The notes below the pieces were generated by a model, which searched no databases, was not told the origin of the DNA, and was given only the letters and a program-made list of their open reading frames with translations. From an uncultured Lachnospiraceae bacterium (GTDB taxonomy: Bacteria; Bacillota; Clostridia; Lachnospirales; Lachnospiraceae), in assembly GCA_910578715.1 (NCBI GenBank), contig CAJTRL010000012.1, forward strand, positions 1 through 64,000: a stretch of 64,000 nucleotides of DNA, written 5' to 3'. Both the position numbers and the translations under genes were made by a program. This document shows positions 17,583 through 26,384 of this stretch, piece after piece (positions within the stretch are counted from its first letter, which is position 1; every line of letters begins with the position of its first letter).

Positions 17583-18668
17583 TTACCGCTTTCCCAACTT
17601 TTTCATCAGACCATATAAACCGATATACAAGTCCGGAAGATACCGGTACAATGCGACCTTCAGACGATATCCCCCATCCAGTCCCGTATATGCGCCTTCG
17701 ATTTGCAATGTCTCTTTTACAACACGGTGAAACTGCTTCTTAAATCCGGCGTACTGTTTCCGCTCCCTCAGGGGCAGTACGGAAAATTTTCCCACCGTCA
17801 GCATACAGGAAACGAGCAGAACCGATGCGGCCTTCCGCAGAGTTTCCGGCCCGTAGGGCATCTTCTCCGCCGCGCGTATTTTTTCCAGCACAAACTGCCA
17901 GCACCGTATCTGGTCCATGTCCGAAGCCCGGAAAGGGCGCAGCATCGCGCCGTTCACATTATAATAATAACAATAACCGGGATAACCGCTGCTGCTTATG
18001 GTCCCGGCTTTTTCCGCCGCTTCCAGGAGAAACAGCATGTCCTCCCCAATGGTGTAATCTTCTTTGAAAAAAATGCCTTTCAGCAGTTCCCTCCGGTACA
18101 GTTTTCCCCAGCATCGGGTATCTTGTTTTAAAATGCCCTCCGCCAGGAAGTCTTTTCCGGCAGTCAGCTTTCTTGGATAATCGCGCTCCAGCGGTTTCCA
18201 GGCTTCCTCCCATTCCCTGTCGGAACACCGTTCAAAGCCGCAGCCCGCAATCTGAGCGCCCGTTTCCTGTATGTCCCCGTACAGCCTGGAAAGGCAGTCC
18301 GGCTGAAGCCAGTCGTCCGCATCGACGAAAAAAAGATATTCCCCGGCCGCTTCGCGCAGTCCGGTATTCCGCCCACGGGAAACGCCTTCGTTCTTTTCGG
18401 AATGAAATACGCGAATCCGCCCGTCCCGCTGCCGCCATGCCTCACAAAAAGCAAGGGTTCTGTCGAGAGAGCCGCCGTCAATCAGAAGCAGCTCCCACGC
18501 CGTATAAGTCTGCGCCTGTATACTCTGCACGCATCGCCCAATCCAGGCTTCCCCATTGTATACCGGAACAATGATGCTGATTAAACCCTGTATGACGTTA
18601 CTGTCTGGTATCATTTTACTATCCTGATTCACTTTGCTATCCTGTATTATTTTGCCGCCCGTTTCCAT
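17583..18668 (-). CDS. Glycosyltransferase family 2 with repetitive N-terminus
   Basis: 361 residues to the ATG at 18668. The GT-A fold begins near residue 30 with LISIIVPVYNGEAWIG; DGGSLDRT and FVDADDW (D-x-D type) follow. A transferase that adds one sugar to the lipid-linked intermediate is the likely role. The first 30 residues are three six-residue repeats (IQDSKV, NQDSKM, IPDSNV) encoded by 18-base units. Each of the first two units holds AGGAT followed six bases later by GTG (18632) or ATG (18614), so initiation could be internal and the true start is uncertain. The gene overlaps the pyruvyltransferase stop by 22 bases. Confidence 0.88.
   Translation of the reverse strand: METGGKIIQDSKVNQDSKMIPDSNVIQGLISIIVPVYNGEAWIGRCVQSIQAQTYTAWELLLIDGGSLDRTLAFCEAWRQRDGRIRVFHSEKNEGVSRGRNTGLREAAGEYLFFVDADDWLQPDCLSRLYGDIQETGAQIAGCGFERCSDREWEEAWKPLERDYPRKLTAGKDFLAEGILKQDTRCWGKLYRRELLKGIFFKEDYTIGEDMLFLLEAAEKAGTISSSGYPGYCYYYNVNGAMLRPFRASDMDQIRCWQFVLEKIRAAEKMPYGPETLRKAASVLLVSCMLTVGKFSVLPLRERKQYAGFKKQFHRVVKETLQIEGAYTGLDGGYRLKVALYRYLPDLYIGLYGLMKKLGKR
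18594..18647. repeat. 18-bp tandem repeat at the 5' end of the GT2 gene
   Basis: Three units (18647-18630, 18629-18612 and 18611-18594 on the minus strand). The first two each contain AGGAT spaced six bases from a possible start codon. The array begins at the last base of the upstream stop codon. Confidence 0.8.
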
Positions 18669-19834
18669 AATTTCCGAATCTCATCTCCCGCCTGTGCCGC
18701 CTTTGCACAGTATTCCGGCATGATTTCCCGAAGACGCGCGCGAATCGGCTCTTCCTCCCGCATCAGCCATTCATAGGCGCCGATGAGCGCGTCCGGCTCC
18801 CGGAGTGTCTGCACGGGCAGTACATAATTTTCTTCACTTCCGAACAAATCCCTTGCAATGCCGAGCGCCTTCACGGAATATCCGACGACCAGCGTCGGCA
18901 CGAGGCTGGAATAGGCGGCAATCGTCGCATGCGTCCGCGCGCCGATAAAGGCCCTGCACCCGGAAATGATATATTTCAGCTGCCGGCAGTTCCCGTCCGG
19001 GAGCAGAATGACCCGTCGGTTTTCCTCATATCCCCGGTAAAGTTCGGCAAGCGTTGCTCTGTCATCGTTATTTTTCCAGACAACATGCGGAATCAGCGCA
19101 ACGCTGTCATCTGAGGTCTGCAGAATATGTTCTATCAGTCTCCGGTAATTCTGAAGGGCGATGCCGGATTCCTTTTCATACTGAAGAATCATCGGACTGA
19201 TGTTGATGCCGATGGTCTTTCCCTCCCGGAAATTTTCCGGCAACGGCGTTTTTTCCGGTTTCAGATAAAAGGCGGGGTCCGGGTAATATTTCACGTTGGT
19301 TGTAATGCCCGCATCGGAAAGCGCCTGCATCGTAATGGATTCCCGCGGCGTAATCAGCGTATAGCGTTTCATATCTTCGACGACTTCCGGCTCCTTTAGC
19401 AGCTCCGGCTCCAGAGAACAGCCCCACAGCACGGTTTCTGCCCCCGCCTTCCGAAATGTGCGGTTCGCCAGCATCGCTTCTTTTTTGGAAATTTCATAAC
19501 AGTACATGTCGCCGCCGACTGACAAATAAAGCGGTGCAAGATTTTTACCGAGCACCTCTTTAAAACGATAACGCATAAACGATTCCGGGTCATGAAACAG
19601 GGCGCGCCAGCCATAGTACCAGACATGCGCCAGAAAATGCTCGTCGATTTTCCGTTCCTGTAAAATTTCGCACATATCCGCCAGCGAATAATACCTGTCT
19701 TCTTTTTCGCTATTTGTCACAAGCAGTTTGGGAAGCTCCTCCAGCATATGACAGGTGCTGTTTACAATCGCCTCACAGCCATGATTCCCGCTTCCTCCAT
19801 GCAGATACATTACCAGTTTTTTTTCCAAGCTCAT
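18647..19834 (-). CDS. Polysaccharide pyruvyl transferase family protein
   Basis: About 395 residues. HGGSGNHGCEAI near the N-terminus, LSVGGDMYCYE near residue 110 and SGCRAFIGARTHATIAAYS in the C-terminal third match the pyruvyltransferase family (CsaB/WcaK-like), which attaches pyruvate ketals from phosphoenolpyruvate to sugars. Some family members have other roles, so the exact reaction is inferred. Start is unclear: GGAGG (19835-19839) directly abuts an ATG at 19834, too close, while a TTG at 19828 lies at an ideal six-base spacing. A run of eight A lies within the first codons. It overlaps the following GT2 gene. Confidence 0.87.
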   Translation of the reverse strand: MSLEKKLVMYLHGGSGNHGCEAIVNSTCHMLEELPKLLVTNSEKEDRYYSLADMCEILQERKIDEHFLAHVWYYGWRALFHDPESFMRYRFKEVLGKNLAPLYLSVGGDMYCYEISKKEAMLANRTFRKAGAETVLWGCSLEPELLKEPEVVEDMKRYTLITPRESITMQALSDAGITTNVKYYPDPAFYLKPEKTPLPENFREGKTIGINISPMILQYEKESGIALQNYRRLIEHILQTSDDSVALIPHVVWKNNDDRATLAELYRGYEENRRVILLPDGNCRQLKYIISGCRAFIGARTHATIAAYSSLVPTLVVGYSVKALGIARDLFGSEENYVLPVQTLREPDALIGAYEWLMREEEPIRARLREIMPEYCAKAAQAGDEIRKLWKRAAK

Positions 19835-19839
19835 CCTCC
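19835..19839 (-). promoter_or_regulatory. Shine-Dalgarno with two competing start codons
   Basis: GGAGG touches the ATG at 19834 with no spacer but lies six bases before an in-frame TTG at 19828. By spacing alone the TTG is the better start for the pyruvyltransferase, which would begin LEKKLVMYLHGG. Confidence 0.4.
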
Positions 19840-19883
19840 ATGCCAAATTTTTATTTCACTTTTTATTCCATTTTTCCGGCATC

Positions 19884-20909
19884 TTATCTCTTCCTGTCAT
19901 ACATCCTAATGATGCCCCGCAGTATGCGGAGCAGAATTTTTTCCGGATACTGCATGCCAAGATATAGCAGCTGATTGGAACGCTCCCTGACGGAAAGCGG
20001 TGTGCTAAGAACACGCTTCCGCACTTTTTCACTCAGAAAAATTTCACGGATATTCTGCAGATACTGTTTTCCTGGATTCCGAAGCTCGTTTTTCATAGCG
20101 AGCAACAACATATAACAGTATTCCCGTTCAATCGCCTCTCCATTATCCTGAATCCCTTTTTCCTCCGATACCCGGCATAAAAAGTCCCGGACTCGTTCGA
20201 GTCCCTCTACCATATCCGGCACATAGCAGTGCACCATAGAAGTTTCCACATAGCGATAATGATAAAACAGCGCCTCCTCCATCACGACGACCCTTGTGCT
20301 GTCCAGCACTGCCGGATATACGAGGTTGAAATCTTCCCCCATATGGATTCTGGTATCGCAGTACTTCTCATTCCCCTCAAATACGGATTTTTCAAATAAT
20401 TTCAGGCAGCGCGATATGGGAATCGTGCGTTGTTCGTTTCCAATCAGCTTATCCTTAATTTCCCGTTTTAACCGCTCCCCTTCATAAACACCGGGCGCAG
20501 CCGGGCAGATTGTCGGAATCTTCTGGCTTTTCTTCTCAAGGATATGGTTACAGCAGATGATTTCTCCCTTTTTCCAGGCCAGCTGCTTTGCCATCTCATA
20601 CAGCGTTTCCGTCTCAATATAATCGTCGCTGTCCACAAACATCACATAGTCCCCGGAAATCTCCCTCAACCCTGTCAAAGACGCCGCAGTACAGCCTCCG
20701 TTTGGCTGATGGATGACCCGCACCCGCTTGTCCTGGTCCGCGTACCTGTCGCAGATTGCACCACTGTTGTCAGTCGAACCGTCATCGACTAACAGCAGTT
20801 CCAGATTTTCATAAGTCTGAAGTAATACGCTGTCGATGCACTGCTCCAGATAGTCCTGATTATTATAAACCGCTACGATAACGCTGATTTTCACATTCTT
20901 TTTTTTCAT
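19884..20909 (-). CDS. Glycosyltransferase family 2
   Basis: 341 residues. The GT-A domain begins at residue 8 with ISVIVAVYNNQDYLEQC, then LLVDDGSTDNSG and FVDSDDYIE, the donor and metal-binding D-x-D region. The C-terminal half is helical and variable, as usual in this family. Start ATG at 20909 stands behind GGGAGGAACTGC, and the ATG is followed by a run of eight A. It should add a sugar in the cytoplasm; donor unknown. It sits between an acetyltransferase and the pyruvyltransferase gene, both decoration functions. Confidence 0.93.
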   Translation of the reverse strand: MKKKNVKISVIVAVYNNQDYLEQCIDSVLLQTYENLELLLVDDGSTDNSGAICDRYADQDKRVRVIHQPNGGCTAASLTGLREISGDYVMFVDSDDYIETETLYEMAKQLAWKKGEIICCNHILEKKSQKIPTICPAAPGVYEGERLKREIKDKLIGNEQRTIPISRCLKLFEKSVFEGNEKYCDTRIHMGEDFNLVYPAVLDSTRVVVMEEALFYHYRYVETSMVHCYVPDMVEGLERVRDFLCRVSEEKGIQDNGEAIEREYCYMLLLAMKNELRNPGKQYLQNIREIFLSEKVRKRVLSTPLSVRERSNQLLYLGMQYPEKILLRILRGIIRMYDRKR

Positions 20910-20988
20910 GCAGTTCCTCCCGCCGTCCCCGGCAGTCTTTTCCGCCTTTCTTCCATACTCTTTCCTTTTCTCATTTTTGACGTCTTAC

Positions 20989-21525
20989 CTATTCCAAGCC
21001 GGATATCGGAACTCTTTCCGTCTGCCGCTTCTGACGGTACAGCGTTCCGGGAGGCACATCGCCTTTCACAACGCTTCCCGCCGCAATCACGCAATCGTCG
21101 CCGATATGCGTATTCCGCAGAACCGTCACATTTGCACCAATCCAGACTCTGTCACCGATGACAACTTTCCCTGGCAGAAATTCGCCTTCTTCATTTTTAA
21201 AATTATGGTCATGGTCTACAATGATGGTATTATTTCCAATCTTGCAGTAATCGCCGATAACCAGCTCATCCACACAGGTAATACAGCATCCTGTATTGAA
21301 ATAAACATGCCCGCCAATTCGCATTTTTCCTTTCTGCACACAAATCAAATTCAGATTACCGCGGTTTTGTATGCGAGTTCCAAACTGTACCACAGCTTCC
21401 TTCGACATCTCCAGATGCAGATGGCCAAACCCCTGTACCCAGGATGTCTGCAGCCGGCGGCCATATCGTATTTTCCAAAATAAAATTCTAATTGCGCTTT
21501 TCAATGCACGCATGAACTTTCCCAT
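20989..21525 (-). CDS. Left-handed beta-helix (hexapeptide) O-acetyltransferase
   Basis: 178 residues with imperfect hexapeptide repeats from about residue 60 to 160 (for example IGDYCKIGNNTII and IGANVTVLRNTHIG). HDHNF carries the likely catalytic His. The C-terminal AAGSVVKGDVPPGTLY is the usual end of maltose/galactoside acetyltransferase-like enzymes. These use acetyl-CoA and work as cytoplasmic trimers, here probably acetylating a sugar of the repeat unit or a nucleotide sugar. The ATG at 21525 lies 23 bases after the GT4 stop. The next 79 bases, 20910-20988, hold nothing I can name. Confidence 0.93.
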   Translation of the reverse strand: MGKFMRALKSAIRILFWKIRYGRRLQTSWVQGFGHLHLEMSKEAVVQFGTRIQNRGNLNLICVQKGKMRIGGHVYFNTGCCITCVDELVIGDYCKIGNNTIIVDHDHNFKNEEGEFLPGKVVIGDRVWIGANVTVLRNTHIGDDCVIAAGSVVKGDVPPGTLYRQKRQTERVPISGLE

Positions 21526-21548
21526 ATTGTCATTCCTTTCTCCGGTTC

Positions 21549-22643
21549 TTACCTTTTCCGGACAGCCTTGTGCTTCCTGCTTCCCGGCTTTTCGCGCATC
21601 ACCGTATCATAAATGGCACTCAGCCTTTCTATATGCCTGTCAGCGCCGTAATCCCGCAGCGCCAGCTCCCGCGCCTTTTGGCCATAGGACGCACACAGCT
21701 CCGGCTCCTGTAACAGCTTTATCACATGCTTTGCCATAGACGAAATATCTCCTGGCTTTTCGATAAAACCATTTTCTTCGTTCCGAATCAGTTTCGGAAT
21801 GCCGCCCACATCCGTCGTCACAATGCCGAGCCCATAGCCCATCGCTTCCAGAACCGCCATCGGCATTCCTTCATGATAGGTGGGCAACAGGAAAATACTG
21901 CTTTCCCGCAGCAGTTTTTCTTTTTTTTCATGCCGTACCCATCCGGGAAACAGAACGCCGGAAGAAATTCCTTTCTCCAGAAATGACGCTTTTACGGCTT
22001 CCATTTCACCGTCCCCCGCCATGATAAGCCTTGCGGACGGTACCTGCCGCAGCACTTCTTCCCAGATTGCGGGAATATCGTAACAGCCCTTCCGCTTTCC
22101 AAGCTCTCCCATGAATAAAACCTGATTAGCCCTGCGCCCCGTATCATAGGGTTCTTCCGGAATTTGACAATAGTTTTCCAGCACTTCGATGCGTTCTTCC
22201 GGCACAAAAGCCGCAATTCTTTTTTTCCATTCTTCCGACAAAACGATAAGTTTCGCACATTTCCCGTACACGCGGGCGACTCTTTTCTTTTTCCTGTCGG
22301 GCGCTTTTTCATAGAACTGCTCAAATTCCGCCCCGTGAACATGATTGACGACCGGAATCCCGAACAGGACGCTCAGATAGATAAATGGTATTTTCCGATA
22401 AAAACTGGGACCGAAGGAAGAATGCACATGAACGATGTCCGGCCTGTTTCCACACAGCTGTCCCAAAAAGGCACAATAACCTGAAATCGCTTTGCCCAGT
22501 TTCTGCCATCTGGTGCCGTCCCGGTAAGATTCCACATAAGTGATTTGGTATTTTTTTTCCAGCGATGAACCTCTGTACCCGGCCACGACTGAGGCAATTC
22601 CTCCTTTAACAGAAGGATTTGGCACAATCATACAAATTTTCAT
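21549..22643 (-). CDS. Glycosyltransferase family 4
   Basis: 364 residues. VKGGIASVVAGYRG near the N-terminus and DIVHVHSSFGPSF near residue 75 belong to the acceptor-binding half. YHEGMPMAVLEAMGYG is the E-x7-E donor motif. It resembles GT4 enzymes that follow the initiating transferase in streptococcal-type capsule loci, and it directly follows the initiating phosphoglycosyl transferase (two bases between them). By position it is the best candidate for the second-sugar transferase of that unit; this is inference. Confidence 0.92.
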   Translation of the reverse strand: MKICMIVPNPSVKGGIASVVAGYRGSSLEKKYQITYVESYRDGTRWQKLGKAISGYCAFLGQLCGNRPDIVHVHSSFGPSFYRKIPFIYLSVLFGIPVVNHVHGAEFEQFYEKAPDRKKKRVARVYGKCAKLIVLSEEWKKRIAAFVPEERIEVLENYCQIPEEPYDTGRRANQVLFMGELGKRKGCYDIPAIWEEVLRQVPSARLIMAGDGEMEAVKASFLEKGISSGVLFPGWVRHEKKEKLLRESSIFLLPTYHEGMPMAVLEAMGYGLGIVTTDVGGIPKLIRNEENGFIEKPGDISSMAKHVIKLLQEPELCASYGQKARELALRDYGADRHIERLSAIYDTVMREKPGSRKHKAVRKR

Positions 22644-22645
22644 AG

Positions 22646-24058
22646 TTATTTAGAGCCCTTTCCACTCAGAACGACCCACACGGTCTGAAATAATATTTTA
22701 ATATCGAGCCCCAGTGTCCAGTTATCGATATATTCTAAATCCAGCTTTACCACTTCGTCAAAATTTATGATTTCGCTCCGGCCGCTAATCTGCCACAAAC
22801 CGGTCAGTCCCGGCGTCATGCTGATGCGTCTCCGGTAATGGGAATTATACTGTTCAAATTCATCCTCCGTAGGAGGCCTTGTCCCGACCAGACTCATATC
22901 GCCCTTGAGAATATTGAAAAACTGCGGTAGTTCGTCAATGCTCGTCTTGCGGATAAATTTCCCCACTTTCGTGATGCGCGGGTCGTTCTCCATTTTGAAC
23001 ATCAGCCCCTGTATCTCGTTCTGTTTTTCCAGTTCCTTCTTCCGCGCTTCCGCATCGATATACATGGAGCGGAATTTATAAATTTTGAAACGACGGCCGT
23101 TCTTCCCGATTCTCGTCTGTGCGAAAAAAACCGGACCCGGAGAATCCAGTTTAATTGCCAGCGCGACAAAAGGCGTCATGATTCCCGTAATAAGCATCCC
23201 GACCAGCCCGCCGACAATATCTAACAGCCGCTTAATCACCATTCTTCTGTAATCTATATGATTGATGGAATACGTTACCACCGTATAACCTGCAAATCTT
23301 CCGACGCGCACTTCCTTCTGCGGTCTGTCGATGATATCGATATTAAAATGACAGGATATGCCCATCGATTCCAGCTCGTAAATAAGATACTTCACATATT
23401 CCATATCTTCTTCCGGCAGATTGATAAACACTTCGTCGAGCGGCATCTGTCTCGCCATCTCAATTAAATTGGAGCCGTCCGCCGTCACTTTGACGCCATC
23501 GACGACAACCCCTTTCCGGTCTGCATCCACACAGGCCAGCGCCACGATTTCATAATCAATATCCAATGCGCTTTTTAACTGGCTGACCGTTTTATTCAAT
23601 ACGGCATCCTTCGTAATAATCATGATTTTAACCTGATTATACTGGGACATGAAATAAGTCCGAAGCGCCTTTTTCGTCAAAAGACGCGTCAGCCAGACGA
23701 GGATAATATCGAGTATCGTAAAATACCCCCATACCAGTCTGGAAAAGTCAACGCCCCTCTGGATGACAAACAAAACGCTGGAAAAGGCAACCGCCATAAA
23801 CAGATTAAATTTTAAGACCGCAATAAACTCCACAAAAACGCCGCGCGTCAGAAAATCTCTGTTCCAGTCCAGCAGAAAACTGTATATGGTGCAGAACAGC
23901 AGAAAACAGATACATCCCAGAAAATGAAGCTCCGGCTCCATCACTCTGCTGAATTTATGATAACGCAGCAGAAGGGCAAGCATATAAGAAATTGTAATTG
24001 TAACTAAGTCCACCAGAAGCAGACAATAACTTTCTATAATTTTCTTTCTGCGGTTCAT
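22646..24058 (-). CDS. Initiating phosphoglycosyl transferase (WbaP/WcaJ/CpsE-type polyprenyl sugar-phosphate transferase)
   Basis: 470 residues in the classic large monotopic layout. Four membrane segments lie in the first 120 residues, a Rossmann-like cytoplasmic domain covers about 140-250, and the catalytic domain runs from about 270 to the end. The catalytic part has SPGPVFFAQTRIGKNGR, KFRSMYIDAE, SIDELPQFFNILKGDMSLVG (the D-E catalytic pair) and GLTGLWQISGRS. It moves a hexose- or HexNAc-1-phosphate from a UDP-sugar to undecaprenyl phosphate and so starts the repeat unit. It is the only such enzyme in the window. The sugar cannot be read directly. Confidence 0.96.
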   Translation of the reverse strand: MNRRKKIIESYCLLLVDLVTITISYMLALLLRYHKFSRVMEPELHFLGCICFLLFCTIYSFLLDWNRDFLTRGVFVEFIAVLKFNLFMAVAFSSVLFVIQRGVDFSRLVWGYFTILDIILVWLTRLLTKKALRTYFMSQYNQVKIMIITKDAVLNKTVSQLKSALDIDYEIVALACVDADRKGVVVDGVKVTADGSNLIEMARQMPLDEVFINLPEEDMEYVKYLIYELESMGISCHFNIDIIDRPQKEVRVGRFAGYTVVTYSINHIDYRRMVIKRLLDIVGGLVGMLITGIMTPFVALAIKLDSPGPVFFAQTRIGKNGRRFKIYKFRSMYIDAEARKKELEKQNEIQGLMFKMENDPRITKVGKFIRKTSIDELPQFFNILKGDMSLVGTRPPTEDEFEQYNSHYRRRISMTPGLTGLWQISGRSEIINFDEVVKLDLEYIDNWTLGLDIKILFQTVWVVLSGKGSK

Positions 24059-24107
24059 TGGCCTACCTTTCGTGTTTTTGAAATGAGTGCTGCATCACTT
24101 TAGCATA

Positions 24108-25328
24108 TCATTTTTTCGGAATATTTTCAATCGGAAGGAAATAACTTCCCATCATCATCAGCAGAAAATTCCTCCCGATATAAACCGAGAACAAATGCGC
24201 CTCCATCACCGAATAAACCACAAGAACAGTGAAAATGACGAGGCCAAAAGCGTCTCTTTTCCGGTAAAACTGCCACAGCAGGGCAATGCACGCGATGCAG
24301 TACAGGGCGCCAGGAACTATGCCGTAACGATAAAACAGCTTCACCCATCCCATATCAAAATATTGGTCCATATTCTCCGGCGCGGAAAATACCGACCAGG
24401 TTCCTATTGTACCGTCCTTCCTTTCGGTATTGGTGAGTGACTTAATTCGGCCGTTCATAAACCTATCGGCCTGTAACAATAACTGCATATGTACATCGTA
24501 CGGCTTAAGGTCACTATACACATAGTTTATCCATGCTTCTTTTACCTGAAGAGCGCCCGCCGCCGCGTCCACGGAAAAACCAATACACAAAAGGAAAACC
24601 AGAAAACCACATATATATGCGATTATCTTTTCCCGGAAAAATCTGCAGTAAGTCATCACAAAAGAAGCAAGCAGCAGCATTGTCACAACAATCATGCCTG
24701 TCTTGGAATCCGTCAGTTTAAAAACTCCTATATTAAGCAGCATCAGAAAAAGATAAACATACCATTTCAGCCGCTCCGCATATACATAAATTCCCATACA
24801 GAGGAGCATCAGAAACATACAGGAAAACGCGTTCGGATGCCCCATTCCCAGCGTATACCGGCTCTCGATGCTGTTCTGTCCATAAATAACGGCCCAGTCC
24901 CGCCCGTAATCCGTCGTCAGGCTCATATCCCCATAAATCCCCGCTGCCGCCAGAAAAACGATGACCACACAGCCGGCAAGCGTCACATAAAAGGCATACC
25001 GCATCATCTGCTTTAAAGGAATCCCTTTACAGGCCGCCACAAAAGTTACGATACGAATGACGTCATTCTTCCCGGTTACCCGATAGGAAATCAGGGCGAT
25101 AAGTTCCAGAAAAGCAATGAGGCACCATTCCTTCCATGTGTACGCCGTTCCGAACAGTTTCAGGGCAAAAAGCAGAAAGGTAACGCGGAACAGAATGCCT
25201 TCAATCGGATTTATGTAATTGCTCTTATCAATGATAACGATAAGCAGTTCAACCGACAGACCGATATAAAACAGAAACTGTGGAATCCTGTGTTTCCACA
25301 AAACGCCGTATAAATTCTGAATCCCCAT
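24108..25328 (-). CDS. Wzy-like polysaccharide polymerase
   Basis: 406 residues from the ATG at 25328, with about ten hydrophobic segments and a long outer loop near residues 260-330. SIESRYTLGMGHPNAFSCMF resembles the G-H-P-N segment common in Wzy proteins of Firmicutes. It would join flipped repeat units. A longer frame reaches an ATG at 25370, ten bases after the upstream stop. I prefer 25328 because its leader matches that of the next gene upstream (starting at 26313) at 22 of 25 bases. A larger Wzy-like protein lies at 10637. Confidence 0.87.
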   Translation of the reverse strand: MGIQNLYGVLWKHRIPQFLFYIGLSVELLIVIIDKSNYINPIEGILFRVTFLLFALKLFGTAYTWKEWCLIAFLELIALISYRVTGKNDVIRIVTFVAACKGIPLKQMMRYAFYVTLAGCVVIVFLAAAGIYGDMSLTTDYGRDWAVIYGQNSIESRYTLGMGHPNAFSCMFLMLLCMGIYVYAERLKWYVYLFLMLLNIGVFKLTDSKTGMIVVTMLLLASFVMTYCRFFREKIIAYICGFLVFLLCIGFSVDAAAGALQVKEAWINYVYSDLKPYDVHMQLLLQADRFMNGRIKSLTNTERKDGTIGTWSVFSAPENMDQYFDMGWVKLFYRYGIVPGALYCIACIALLWQFYRKRDAFGLVIFTVLVVYSVMEAHLFSVYIGRNFLLMMMGSYFLPIENIPKK

Positions 25329-25350
25329 TTTTACCCCCATTCCGCCGCGC
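25326..25350 (-). repeat. Duplicated translation-start leader (second copy at 26311-26335)
   Basis: The 25 bases up to and including the ATG of the Wzy-like gene match those of the GT17-like gene at 22 positions. The ATG and the 12-base 5' part are identical; differences fall only in the ribosome site (GGGGGT here, AGAGGA there). This supports ATG 25328 as the start and suggests copying of a start region between neighbours. Confidence 0.6.
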
Positions 25351-25380
25351 TCTATGCCCCGTTCGGACATATGCCCTTTT

Positions 25381-26313
25381 TCAGCCCCGCCTTATCTTTC
25401 CATGAACCTTACGCAATACCTGTTTTACCGCCAGCATGCCTTTTTTCCAGAAGATTCTGGCTTTGCTGACCGGCGGCGCCAGCAGATAATCGTATTCCGA
25501 TAAATGTTCCCGCAGATATTCCGGATAAGACTCGTCTATCTCCACCCGGATAAACCGCGCATCTCTTCCAAAAATATCTTCGCCGCAAAGCAGCCTGTCC
25601 AGCGCCTCCGTCAAATATCTGGAAGTATTATATTCCTGATGCGCCGCCGCTTTTACCTTATCGCCAATGCGCTTCGCCACGTCTTTTTCCCCATTGCCGC
25701 CCATATAGCCGAAATGCCAGCCGCCGTCCGCCACCCGGACGCTTTCAGGCGAATGCACGGGAACCTCCCGCAGATAGACGATGCCTTTTTCCGGCAGATT
25801 TCCGAAACTGCATACCTTCGTACCGAGCCACTGCCTGACGGGGACGCCCGGAAACTCTCCTGTTATCGACAGCAGATTACCGGAAACTTCCTCCATATTC
25901 AGAAAGCAGTAAAACATTCTCTGCGCAAAATGATAGACCTTCGATGCGTCGAAATGGGAAAGCACTTCCATAAGCGCCTTCGGATTGGGAATCTCATCCA
26001 CATCGCTGAAAATAACGATGTCCTCCGGTTTACAGTCTCTCAATGCCCTGATGAGCTGGTTTTTCTGGAACTTATCCCGCTCATGGGTCATCACTCCCTC
26101 CATCGGGGAATTTTCCACCGCCACATACAGGATTTTATCCGCAAACTCCGCGAACCTTTCCCGGTTTTCATCAAAAATCATCGGTTTGGGTTCTCCTGAA
26201 AAGGTCACGGAAGACTCTTCAATAACAAATTTATCCACATAGGGCGCCATGATATGCAGGCGCAGCTTCAAGATATCCAGTTCATTGAAAAACGGAATAC
26301 AGTCGTAAATCAT
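25381..26313 (-). CDS. Glycosyltransferase family 17-like protein
   Basis: 310 residues. It begins MIYDCIPFFNELDILKLRL. YVDKFVIEESSVTFSG and IVIFSDVDEIPNP (D-x-D type) follow; together these are hallmarks of the GT17 family, named for beta-1,4-N-acetylglucosaminyltransferase. Bacterial members occur in polysaccharide loci with unknown acceptors. The ATG at 26313 follows AGAGGA; the frame extends to 26337 but without a site. The C-terminal 40 residues are basic, perhaps for membrane contact. It lies between the DUF5672 protein and the Wzy-like gene. Confidence 0.9.
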   Translation of the reverse strand: MIYDCIPFFNELDILKLRLHIMAPYVDKFVIEESSVTFSGEPKPMIFDENRERFAEFADKILYVAVENSPMEGVMTHERDKFQKNQLIRALRDCKPEDIVIFSDVDEIPNPKALMEVLSHFDASKVYHFAQRMFYCFLNMEEVSGNLLSITGEFPGVPVRQWLGTKVCSFGNLPEKGIVYLREVPVHSPESVRVADGGWHFGYMGGNGEKDVAKRIGDKVKAAAHQEYNTSRYLTEALDRLLCGEDIFGRDARFIRVEIDESYPEYLREHLSEYDYLLAPPVSKARIFWKKGMLAVKQVLRKVHGKIRRG

Positions 26314-26342
26314 TTTTCCTCTCATTCCGCCGCGCATGCGGC

Positions 26343-26384
26343 ATTTTAATTTTCAATCTTACTCCCATCTGCCTGCTTCAGCAC
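26343..26384 (-). repeat. Dispersed boundary repeat (copy C)
   Basis: The first 33 bases match 3384-3416 at 30 positions, and the rest matches the stem-loop part of the leader at 3337-3363 apart from one stem mismatch. It overlaps the last codons of the DUF5672 gene and ends 30 bases before the start of the GT17-like gene. Confidence 0.5.
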
